From positions 62,001 to 126,000 of the forward strand of contig CAYQQQ010000010.1 of NCBI GenBank assembly GCA_964420125.1: 64,000 bases of DNA, read 5' to 3'. How positions within the stretch are numbered: position 1 is the first letter of the stretch; each line of letters begins with the position of its first letter. The stretch is from CAYQQQ01 sp964420125. Lineage in GTDB: Bacteria > Actinomycetota > Acidimicrobiia > Acidimicrobiales > Microtrichaceae. The position numbers and the translations under genes are program-made. Below are positions 16,187 through 23,428 of this stretch, piece by piece. The notes below the pieces were generated by a model. That model saw only the letters and a program-made list of their open reading frames with translations, made no database searches and was not told the origin of the DNA.

Positions 16187-17122
16187 ATGACATCCAAGCC
16201 GACCGTCCTGTTCACCGGAGGGGCGGGCTTCATCGGTATGCACGTCGTGCCGATGCTGCTCGAGCGGGGTTACCGGATCAGGCTCTTCGACGCCATGACG
16301 CATCGAGCGAACCGAGATCAGGTGGAGACCCTGCTCGGCGATGACGTGGAGCTCGTGGAGCAGGACGTCCGCTACGGCGGGGCGGTGCAGCGGGCGATCG
16401 CAGGCTGCGAGTCCGTGATCCACTTCGCCACGGTGTCCATCAACAAGTCGGTCGCCGACCCGGACGAGTCGGTGGACATCAACATGGTCGGCAACCACAA
16501 CGTGATCGCGGCCGCTGCCGAGGAGGGGGTGCGTCGGCTGGTCTTCGCGTCCAGCGCGTCGGTCTACGGCGACCCGCCGAGTCTGCCCATGGCCGAAGAC
16601 GGTCCGATCGACCCGCTCACCCCCTACTGCATAGGCAAGTACACCGGTGAGCTGCTCTGTCGCTTCTACCAGCGCCAGAAGGGGCTCTCGTGGATCGCCC
16701 TGCGCTTCTTCAACGTGTACGGCCCGGGCCAGAAGACCAGCGCCTACTACACCTCGGTCATCAACCACTTCGTGAACCGGATCGCCAGCGGCGAGCCGCC
16801 GGTCATCGACGGCAAGGGCGACCAGTCGATGGACTTCGTCCACGTCCACGACGTCGCACGCGCCGTGGTGGCGGCGCTCGGCGCGGAGCGATCCGACATG
16901 GCAATCAACGTGGGGACCGGGGTGCAGACCTCGGTGGCCCGCCTCGCGCAGATCCTCATCGACGCCGTCGGCGCCGATGTGGAACCCGAGTTCAACCCGC
17001 GCGACGTGTTGGTGAGCCGGCGCGCCGCCGACATCTCCCGCGCGATGGAGCTGCTCGACTGGAAGCCCACCATCAGCGTGGAGGACGGCATGGCGGAGCT
17101 CGTGGGGGAGCTCCTGGGATGA
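16187..17122 (+). CDS. NAD-dependent sugar-nucleotide epimerase/dehydratase (extended SDR)
   Basis: A 311 aa extended SDR. FTGGAGFIGMHV at the N-terminus binds NAD. Later come FASSASVYGDPP near residue 120 and the catalytic tyrosine in TPYCIGKYTGE near 145, then RFFNVYGPGQ and MDFVHVHDVARAV. This is the pattern of UDP-glucose 4-epimerase-like enzymes and 4,6-dehydratases. It lies 45 nt after the aminotransferase and its stop overlaps the next gene (ATGA). It probably prepares the keto sugar or epimer used by the neighbouring aminotransferase. The exact reaction cannot be read from sequence. Confidence 0.85.
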   Translation: MTSKPTVLFTGGAGFIGMHVVPMLLERGYRIRLFDAMTHRANRDQVETLLGDDVELVEQDVRYGGAVQRAIAGCESVIHFATVSINKSVADPDESVDINMVGNHNVIAAAAEEGVRRLVFASSASVYGDPPSLPMAEDGPIDPLTPYCIGKYTGELLCRFYQRQKGLSWIALRFFNVYGPGQKTSAYYTSVINHFVNRIASGEPPVIDGKGDQSMDFVHVHDVARAVVAALGAERSDMAINVGTGVQTSVARLAQILIDAVGADVEPEFNPRDVLVSRRAADISRAMELLDWKPTISVEDGMAELVGELLG

Positions 17123-17571
17123 GCGACCCCGATCCGGTCACCGGTCTGCCCCCGAACCCGTACCACCCGCTGGCCCTGCTCGCCGGGGAGCCGGAGATCG
17201 GGCCCGGTACGTGGATCGGACCGTTCTGTGTCCTCGACGGATCCGGTGGCCTCACGGTGGGAGAGGGGTGCGACATCTCCGCAGGAGCGCAGATCTACAC
17301 GCACTCCTCGGCGAAGCGGTGCGTGTCCGGCCGCACCTACGACGTCGTCGACCGGGCCCCGACCAGGCTGGGTAACCGTGTCTTCGTGGGAGCGAACGCG
17401 GTGATCAACATGGGTGTGACCGTCGGAGACGGTGCGGTGATCGGAGCTGGTTCGGTGGTGACGCGCGACGTCGCGGCGGGCACGATCGTCGCAGGGGTCC
17501 CGGCGCGGGTGATCGGCAGGGTCGAGATGTCCGACTCCGCTGTCGATTTCGTACCCGAGGAGGCTCGGTGA
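17119..17571 (+). CDS. Hexapeptide-repeat N-acyltransferase (WbpD/WlbB-like)
   Basis: A 150 aa left-handed beta-helix acyltransferase. Its start overlaps the epimerase stop (ATGA). Hexapeptide turns run through the protein (IGPGTWIGPFCVLDG, VGEGCDISAGAQIYTHSS, LGNRVFVGANAVINMGVTVGDGAVIGAGSVVTRDV) and end in the family signature VAGVPARVIGR. YTHSS supplies the usual catalytic-site histidine. Small enzymes of this class acetylate the amino group of UDP-3-amino or 4-amino sugars with acetyl-CoA. It sits between an epimerase and a glycosyltransferase, all with overlapping ends, which supports a sugar N-acetyltransferase role. Confidence 0.85.
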   Translation: MSDPDPVTGLPPNPYHPLALLAGEPEIGPGTWIGPFCVLDGSGGLTVGEGCDISAGAQIYTHSSAKRCVSGRTYDVVDRAPTRLGNRVFVGANAVINMGVTVGDGAVIGAGSVVTRDVAAGTIVAGVPARVIGRVEMSDSAVDFVPEEAR

Positions 17572-18779
17572 AGATCGCGGTCGTCAACAACTTCTTCCCG
17601 CCCCGGGTGGGTGGCAGCTCGCACCTGTCGGAGTCCCTGGCCCATGAGTACGCCATGGCCGGTCACGACGTGCTGGTCATCACTGCGGCCTACGGCGACG
17701 CGCCCCTCGAGGAGATCTCCGATCGGGGCTACAGGGTGGTCCGCCTGCCGGCCTGGGGCATGCCGACGTTGGGCCTCTCGATCGACTTCGACATCTCCTT
17801 CACGATCCGGCCGTCCAACCTGTGGCGCGTGCGGCGGCTACTCGACGAGTTCGCCCCCGACGTGGTCCACCAACACGGTCAGTTCCTCGACCTCTCGTGG
17901 ATCACCGGCCGCTGGGCGCGCCGTCGCGGTGTGCCCGTGCTGCTCAGCATCCACACGCGCCTGGAGAACCCCAACAGGATCTACGCGCTCCTCTTCGCCC
18001 TGCTCGACTACCTGCTGGTTCGCCCCATCGTGAACAGCTACGACCCCTACGTCGTGGTGATGGACCGCAAGATGGATGCCTACATCCGATCTCGCTACGC
18101 GACGCGCGAGCGACGACTGGTGGACATCCCCGTGGGGATAGAGCTCGACCGGTTCACCGCGGAGGGCGACGGTGCCCGGGTGCGAGAGCTGTGGGGGCTG
18201 GGTGACCGGCCTGTCATCCTGTCACTGGGTCATGTCATCCCCTTGCGTGATCGGGTCGCGCTCGTCGAGGCGCTGCCCGGGGTCCTGCGCAGGTTCCCGG
18301 AGACGGTGGTCATGGTCGTGGGGAACGTGCACTATCGGGCCTTCCTGGACAAGGCCCAGGAGCTGGGGGTGACCGATCACATCCTGTGCGTGGGCGCGGT
18401 CCCGAAGGAGGAGATCGCCGACTACCTGGCCGCCGCCCAGGTGGAGGCCCACGATCTCGACGGCCACGGCCTCGGCACGGCCAGCCTGGAGTCGATGGCG
18501 GCCGGCGTGCCGGTGGTGGCGGCGGTGCACGTCGACAACTTCCGCGGGATCGAGCTGCACAACGGTGAGAACATCGTGCTGGTCTCCGAAGGGCGGCCGG
18601 CGGAGCTCGCAGGTGCCCTGATCCACGTCCTCTCGGACCCCGAGGGTTCCGAGCTGATCGCCAAGAACCAGCGGGATCTGATCGATCGATCGTTCTCGAT
18701 GTCGGCGGTCACTCGCCGGCACCTGGACGCCTTCGAGGCGATGCGCACCGAGGAGCCCGGAAGCCACGGTGACCTCTGA
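17568..18779 (+). CDS. GT4-family glycosyltransferase
   Basis: A 403 aa GT-B glycosyltransferase. Its GTG start overlaps the acyltransferase stop by 4 nt. The N-terminal acceptor half begins with NNFFPPRVGGSSHLSE, the usual GT4 opening. VDIPVGIELDRF leads into the donor half with LSLGHVIPLRD and VGAVPKEEI. The usual EGFGL-type motif is altered to DLDGHGLGTASLESMAAGVPVVA. It lies in the cytoplasm or at the membrane face and likely transfers the amino sugar made by this operon. Confidence 0.88.
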   Translation: MKIAVVNNFFPPRVGGSSHLSESLAHEYAMAGHDVLVITAAYGDAPLEEISDRGYRVVRLPAWGMPTLGLSIDFDISFTIRPSNLWRVRRLLDEFAPDVVHQHGQFLDLSWITGRWARRRGVPVLLSIHTRLENPNRIYALLFALLDYLLVRPIVNSYDPYVVVMDRKMDAYIRSRYATRERRLVDIPVGIELDRFTAEGDGARVRELWGLGDRPVILSLGHVIPLRDRVALVEALPGVLRRFPETVVMVVGNVHYRAFLDKAQELGVTDHILCVGAVPKEEIADYLAAAQVEAHDLDGHGLGTASLESMAAGVPVVAAVHVDNFRGIELHNGENIVLVSEGRPAELAGALIHVLSDPEGSELIAKNQRDLIDRSFSMSAVTRRHLDAFEAMRTEEPGSHGDL

Positions 18780-18788
18780 CGTGGGACG

Positions 18789-18794
18789 TAGGCT
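18789..18794 (+). promoter_or_regulatory. -10 box TAGGCT, leaderless geometry
   Basis: TAGGCT lies exactly 6 nt before the GTG at 18801, with no SD in between. This implies that the LpxA-like gene can be transcribed separately from the operon ending at 18779. Confidence 0.5.
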
Positions 18795-18800
18795 GCGCCC

Positions 18801-19487
18801 GTGAACCGCATCCACCCGAGTGCCTTCGTCGGTCCAGGTGTGGAGTTCGGCGACGGCAACGTCGTCGGTCCCCATGCCGTGATCCTCGGGCCGACCTTCA
18901 TCGGGAACGACAACTACATCGCACCGAGCGCGGTGATCGGTGCACCAGGTGAGATGTACGGGAGCCACCACCCGGCGGCCTGGGAGGGTGAGCTCGTGGG
19001 CTCGGGCATCCACATCGGTGACCGCAACGTCATACGCGAGCAGGTGAGCATCCAGGCGCCGGACGAGGGGGAGACCCGCATCGGCGACGACTGCTACATG
19101 ATGACGAAGTCCCACCTGCCCCACGATGGGGTGCTGGAGGACGGAGTGGTGGTGGCCTGCGCTGTGCTGATCGGCGGTCACGGTCGCATCGGAGCGGGGA
19201 GCAACCTCGGCCTCGGCGCCGTGCTGCACCAGCGCCTGGTGGTGGGCCCCGGTGCGATGGTGGGCATGGGGTCGGTGGTCACCAAGCCGGTCCCCCCGTT
19301 TGCCATGGCCTACGGAAGCCCGGCACGAGTGAAGGGTGTCAACGTGGTGGGGATGCAGCGCAAGGGGATCGACGACGAGCTGATCGAGGTCGTGGCCGCC
19401 GCCTATGCAGAGGACCCCACCGGTGAGTCCGCCGAGGTGCCCGAGGCGCTGCAAGCCGCCTTCGAGTGGTACCGCGCGCAGTTCTGA
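18801..19487 (+). CDS. LpxA-like hexapeptide-repeat acyltransferase
   Basis: A 228 aa left-handed beta-helix protein close to acyl-ACP-UDP-GlcNAc O-acyltransferase in order of elements. It starts NRIHPSAFVGPGVEFGDGNVVGPHAVI and continues with IGAPGEMYG, NVIREQVSIQ and CAVLIGGHGRIGAGSNLGLG. A C-terminal helical part follows the last turn (VGMGSVVTKPVPPFAMAYGSPARVKGVNVVGMQRKGI), as in LpxA. The usual LpxA GH-x-VGDN stretch is not intact, and no other lipid A genes are present. It more likely acylates a sugar of the glycan than lipid A. A dedicated promoter precedes it. Confidence 0.8.
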   Translation: MNRIHPSAFVGPGVEFGDGNVVGPHAVILGPTFIGNDNYIAPSAVIGAPGEMYGSHHPAAWEGELVGSGIHIGDRNVIREQVSIQAPDEGETRIGDDCYMMTKSHLPHDGVLEDGVVVACAVLIGGHGRIGAGSNLGLGAVLHQRLVVGPGAMVGMGSVVTKPVPPFAMAYGSPARVKGVNVVGMQRKGIDDELIEVVAAAYAEDPTGESAEVPEALQAAFEWYRAQF

Positions 19488-19543
19488 GCAGCTGCCGACC
19501 CGGCGGGCACCCGGTCCCACGGACGCGTCCGCCTCCTCCGAGA

Positions 19544-19563
19544 CGTGGGGCCTCGACCCCACG
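19544..19563. terminator. Bidirectional terminator hairpin
   Basis: CGTGGGG (19544-19550) and CCCCACG (19557-19563) form a perfect 7 bp stem with a 6 nt loop in the 110 nt gap between two convergent genes. No U-tract follows on either strand. Confidence 0.5.
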
Positions 19564-19597
19564 GCGGCCGTCTGGTGCTCTGTGCGGTGTCGCGGTG

Positions 19598-22500
19598 TCA
19601 GAGGCGGAAGAACACGGGCATCAACCACTCCAGGTGCGGGCTGATGAAGGGCTCCCGCACCGCTCCCTTGGGGCCCCATCGGCCGATGAGCCACTCCTCG
19701 TCCTCGGTGGGGTGCAGGTCGCCACGTGAGGCCGACTCGGGGTGCTCCAGCACGGCGTGCGGTGTGTAGACCACCCGGTAGCCCCACTCGCCGACCCTCA
19801 GCCCGAAGTCGACGTCGTTGTAGGCCACCCGGAGGCGTTCCTCCATCCCCCCGACCTCGAGGAACACCGACGGGCGCAGCATCACGCACGCCGCGGTGAC
19901 CCCGGAGGTGTTGCGCACGAACTGGTCGAGGCCGCGGTAGCCGCCGAGGTCGACGTTGTAGGCCAGGCCGGCCATCCCCATCACGATGCCCTCGTGCTGG
20001 GGGCGGTCGCCGCGCATGCCCGGTGGGAACACCAGCTTGGCGCCGACCAGGCCCACCTCCGGGCGCTGGGCGTGCTCCATCATGCGCAGAAGCCAGTCGG
20101 CGTTGTGGGCCCAGGTGTCGTTGTTGAGCACGAGCAGCAGGTCGCCCCGGGCGTGCAGGGCCGCCAGGTTGACCTGGCGGGCGAAGGAGAACTCGTGGGG
20201 GTAGCGCACCACCTGGTGGCCCTCGGCGACGAGGTGGTCGAGGTAGGCGAGGGTGTCGGGGTCGGTGGAGTCGTTGTCGATCACCAGCAGCTCGTGGGGC
20301 AGCGCAGCGGCGGTGGCGCGCAGCCGCTGCACGCAGCGCGCCAGCAGGTCGACCCGGTCGCGGGTGGGGATGGCGACGGTCAGGAGCTGGGAGGTGTCCA
20401 CGCCGTAGCGGATGCGATGGGTGGTGTCGTACTCGCCGTCCTCCACGGTGGCCAGCTCGCCGTGGCGGTCGAGGGCGTGCTCCAGGGCGCGGTGCCCGGC
20501 GAGGTGTGCGGCCGGCTTCTCGGTGGTGTCGAGGGCGGTCGAACCGGGCAGCACCCGCCAGGAGTACAGGGGCTTGGCGATGTGGCCGATGCGGCCGCCC
20601 CGCTCGGCGATGCGGTCGACGAGGCGCAGCACCAGGTCGTAGTCCTGGGCGCCGTCGAAGCCGGCCCGGAACCCACCCACGTCCTCCAGCACCTCGGCGC
20701 GCACCGACAGCAGGTGGCACACGTAGTTGACCCCCATGAGCAGCTCCGGTGACCAGTCGGGCTTGAAGAACGGGGACCCCAGCTCGCCCTCGGGCAGGAT
20801 CTTGTCCTCGTCGGAGTACCACAGCTCGTACTCGGGGCATTCGGCGGCGTAGCGGGCGACCCAGGCCAGCGCGTCCGGTCGAAGGACGTCGTCGTGGTCC
20901 AGCAGCACCACGAAGTGGTCGTCGTCCTCGCCGAGTCCGTCGTCGCGGGCCCGCTCCGTGGCCATGGCGAGGGCGTCGTTGGTGGCCAGGGCGATGCCCT
21001 GGTTCCAGTCGTTGCAGCGCAGCTCGATGCGGGGCTCGGCGTCGGCCCAGCGCTGGAGCACGTCGAGGTGGCCCTGCCGGGGGGAGCCGTCGTCGAGCAG
21101 GCACAGCACCCAGTTCTGGTGCTGCTGGTCGACCACGGATCGGATGCAGGCCTCCAGCAGCTGGGGATCGGTCTCGTAGGTGGGCACCAGGATGCTGAAC
21201 CGCACCGCCCGGGAGGCGTCGGTCTGCACGGGAGCGGCCGCCGGTCCGGCGTCGAGGTGGGTGCGGGCGTAGACGCGGTAGCGGGCGTCGTCGTCCAGGG
21301 TGGACTGGAGGTCGATGGCGTCCTCGCGCCCGAGGAGCCGGACGGGCACCATCTCCGCTTCGAGCGCCGCGATGCGTGCATCCGCGGCTGCCAGCGTGCC
21401 CCCTGGGGGCACCTCCAGGTACTCCTCGGCCCGGCGTGCGACGGTGAGGCGCTGCAATCGGCCCCCATCCCGTGGCGGCGGGGGGAGCTCACCGACGAGG
21501 GCCAGAGCATCGGCCAGGCGGCGGCGGGCGGCGCCGAGCTCGACCAGGCCCATCCCCGTCGCCTGCGCCTGCGCCACCGCGGTCCGCAGGTCGGTGTCCG
21601 CCAGCAGCTCGCGGACGACTGCGGCCTGGGCGGCGGAGGAGTCGGCGACGAAGTGGCGGGCCGGCGGCCCGAAGCGCTCGACGGCGACCTCGGGGTCGGC
21701 GTCGAGTCCCAGGGCGGTGGTGGTCGCCACCCATGGCACCCCCGCGGCGCTCAACTCCCTCCGACGGGTGGCGGTGGGGCATCCATGGCGTCGCAGGTCG
21801 AGTGCCACCTCGCTGTTCGACTGCGCCCAGGCCGAGCCTTCCAGGGACGTCAGGGGCGTGTCGCGGACCGTCTGGCGGAGCCGGGGGACGGCGTCCTCCG
21901 CCGCGACCCGCACCTCACCGGGATCCAGCCCCGCAGCGCCGAGGAGCTGCGCCAGGCCGGCGACGGCGCACTCGTCGGGGGTGGCCCACTCGTCGCTGAA
22001 GCGTGCGGGTGCCACCGCTCGCGGTCGTGACCTGCGGCCGGGATCGTGGCCGGCCGCCGCAGGACCGGCGGGGTCGACGGTGCTGTGGGGGGCGATCGTC
22101 CAGGCGGTCCCGCCCGGCAGGTCGCCGGCGAGGCCCTCGTCGCCGAGCAGGACCATCGAGGCCCGTTCCAGCAGGAGCGCTTCGATGGTCTCGAGGTGCT
22201 CGATCTCGGTGTCGATGCCCGGCTGCTCCTCGGCGCGGAACACCTGTCGGCCCAGCCGGCGCTGCCGGGAGGGAAGCTCCGCGAGATCGACGACCACCGG
22301 ACCCGGCCAGTCGAGCACGGCCCGGCGGTGGGGGTGCGGCAGCAGCAGGGAGGTGACGACCAGGGCGGCGTCGGCCTCGGCCAGCCGTGCCAGGCGTCGG
22401 CGGACCGGCTCCCGCTGCCAGGAGTCCAGGTGGACCCCGGCCGCGGCCAGGCTGCGGGGTGCGCCCCCCTCGGGCAGCACCTCCACCGCCACCAGGGTGA

Positions 22501-22660
22501 CCTCCAGGCCCAACGCCGCGAGGTCGAGGATCCGCCGGTAGAGCTGGCGGTCCCGGGGGTCCGCCGAGCGGGGGCCGGGGATGCTGCGGTGCAGCACCGT
22601 CGCCGCCCGCAGAGCTGAGGGCGTGCCGGCGGGGGGGGCGGCGTTCACGGGGTCACTCAT
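19598..22660 (-). CDS. Three-part glycosyltransferase: degenerate GT-B-like N-terminus plus two tandem GT2 domains
   Basis: A 1020 aa protein starting at the ATG at 22660. Residues ~20-400 look like a weak GT-B-like region (LYRRILDLAALGLEVTLVAVEV near the start, GVPWVATT near the end) without a clear nucleotide site. A short helical stretch follows (AAADARIAALEAE). The first GT2 domain starts near residue 485 (FSILVPTYETDPQLLEACI) with the metal-binding LLDHDDVL. The second starts near 757 (LTVAIPTRDRVDLLARCV) with LNNDTW and the later EHPE. Two complete GT2 modules suggest a processive or bifunctional enzyme, perhaps adding two different sugars. It is transcribed alone, divergent from a small coiled-coil gene. 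Confidence 0.88.
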   Translation of the reverse strand: MSDPVNAAPPAGTPSALRAATVLHRSIPGPRSADPRDRQLYRRILDLAALGLEVTLVAVEVLPEGGAPRSLAAAGVHLDSWQREPVRRRLARLAEADAALVVTSLLLPHPHRRAVLDWPGPVVVDLAELPSRQRRLGRQVFRAEEQPGIDTEIEHLETIEALLLERASMVLLGDEGLAGDLPGGTAWTIAPHSTVDPAGPAAAGHDPGRRSRPRAVAPARFSDEWATPDECAVAGLAQLLGAAGLDPGEVRVAAEDAVPRLRQTVRDTPLTSLEGSAWAQSNSEVALDLRRHGCPTATRRRELSAAGVPWVATTTALGLDADPEVAVERFGPPARHFVADSSAAQAAVVRELLADTDLRTAVAQAQATGMGLVELGAARRRLADALALVGELPPPPRDGGRLQRLTVARRAEEYLEVPPGGTLAAADARIAALEAEMVPVRLLGREDAIDLQSTLDDDARYRVYARTHLDAGPAAAPVQTDASRAVRFSILVPTYETDPQLLEACIRSVVDQQHQNWVLCLLDDGSPRQGHLDVLQRWADAEPRIELRCNDWNQGIALATNDALAMATERARDDGLGEDDDHFVVLLDHDDVLRPDALAWVARYAAECPEYELWYSDEDKILPEGELGSPFFKPDWSPELLMGVNYVCHLLSVRAEVLEDVGGFRAGFDGAQDYDLVLRLVDRIAERGGRIGHIAKPLYSWRVLPGSTALDTTEKPAAHLAGHRALEHALDRHGELATVEDGEYDTTHRIRYGVDTSQLLTVAIPTRDRVDLLARCVQRLRATAAALPHELLVIDNDSTDPDTLAYLDHLVAEGHQVVRYPHEFSFARQVNLAALHARGDLLLVLNNDTWAHNADWLLRMMEHAQRPEVGLVGAKLVFPPGMRGDRPQHEGIVMGMAGLAYNVDLGGYRGLDQFVRNTSGVTAACVMLRPSVFLEVGGMEERLRVAYNDVDFGLRVGEWGYRVVYTPHAVLEHPESASRGDLHPTEDEEWLIGRWGPKGAVREPFISPHLEWLMPVFFRL

Positions 22661-22682
22661 GGGTGCGGCAAGAGTCGCCGGG

Positions 22683-22706
22683 TACGATGCCGATGCGCGC
22701 ACGATA
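22683..22706. promoter_or_regulatory. Divergent -10 boxes
   Basis: In the 89 nt divergent gap, TACGAT (22683-22688) faces the plus-strand small gene. TATCGT (22706 to 22701 on the minus strand) faces the GT2 gene, about 40 nt before its ATG. Both fit TAnnnT; the -35 elements are unclear. Confidence 0.35.
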
Positions 22707-22749
22707 CCAGTCGACCCGCTGCTGACCGACCGACCGACGGAGCCCCGCG

Positions 22750-23022
22750 ATGACCCCCACCACGCCCGCCGCGGACCCGGCAACCGCCTCCCCGGCGTTG
22801 CCCGACGACGAGCGCGAGGAGCTGGCGGCGCTCCGTGTGATGGTCTCGGCCCAGCAGCGGCTGATCGACGCCATGATCGAGGAGAACGCCGACATCCACG
22901 AGCTGCGGCGCAGGAACCACGAGCTGGAGCAGTACGTGGGCAAGCTGCTCGGCTACCCGCCGGTCCAGGCCGCCCTCAAGGTGCGCCGACGGGTGCTCCG
23001 TCGCGCCGACCCGCCGGGCTGA
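22750..23022 (+). CDS. Small coiled-coil protein, function unknown
   Basis: A 90 aa protein with no family that I recognise. An Ala/Pro/Thr-rich head is followed by a predicted coiled coil from about residue 20 to 65 (EELAALRVMVSAQQRLIDA, then DIHELRRRNHELEQYVG). A strongly basic tail follows (KVRRRVLRRA). It lies between a giant glycosyltransferase (divergent) and another small coiled-coil gene (convergent, 9 nt apart). The coiled coil and basic tail would suit an adaptor bound to a membrane or to a glycosyltransferase; that is speculation. Confidence 0.6.
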   Translation: MTPTTPAADPATASPALPDDEREELAALRVMVSAQQRLIDAMIEENADIHELRRRNHELEQYVGKLLGYPPVQAALKVRRRVLRRADPPG

Positions 23023-23031
23023 TCGCGGCGC

Positions 23032-23379
23032 TCACCCCGTCTCGGCGCCCACCGGCTCTGCCGAGACGTCGGGGGAGAGCTCGGCCAGCAGCTCCGAGGT
23101 GCGGTTGGCCTGCTCGGTGAGCTCGACGGCCAGGTCGCGCACCGAGTCGCGCACCGCCACCACGATCTCGTAGGTGGCCTGGGGGTCCGCCTGCTCGAGC
23201 ACAGCGGTGAGGTGCTCGACGCGGTGCGCCAGGGCGATCGTGCGCTGGTTGAGCTCGGCCAGCAGCTCGGCGTCGGCTACCACATCGACATCGCGCAGCA
23301 ACCGGTAGAGACGTCGTAGGCGCGATGGGAGGCCGCCCATCACCCTCCCCTTGGTCCCCGCGTTGTCCGACATGCCCAT
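23032..23379 (-). CDS. Small coiled-coil protein, function unknown
   Basis: A 115 aa protein with no recognised family. The ATG at 23379 was chosen because GGAG lies 5 nt upstream; a second in-frame ATG lies at 23373. A basic segment (LPSRLRRLYRLLRDV) is followed by a long helical region with heptad-like spacing (ELLAELNQRTIALAHRVEHL, then VVAVRDSVRDLAVELTEQA). There is no signal peptide or membrane helix. It converges on the 90 aa coiled-coil gene. Codon use looks like the neighbours, which supports a real gene. Confidence 0.6.
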   Translation of the reverse strand: MGMSDNAGTKGRVMGGLPSRLRRLYRLLRDVDVVADAELLAELNQRTIALAHRVEHLTAVLEQADPQATYEIVVAVRDSVRDLAVELTEQANRTSELLAELSPDVSAEPVGAETG

Positions 23380-23428
23380 GGGTGCTCCTCCTCGTGGCAA
23401 CTGCCCCGCGCGGCTGGATCGACCAAGC

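Noticed and set aside
17607..17625. Sequence resembling part of the 64 bp repeat (GGGTGGCAGCTCG)
   Set aside because: It is a 13 bp match inside the coding start of a GT4 gene, encoding the conserved VGGSS segment, with no hairpin around it.
18801..19487. True LpxA of lipid A synthesis
   Set aside because: No lpxC, lpxD, lpxB or other lipid A genes, and all other features point to a monoderm actinobacterium.
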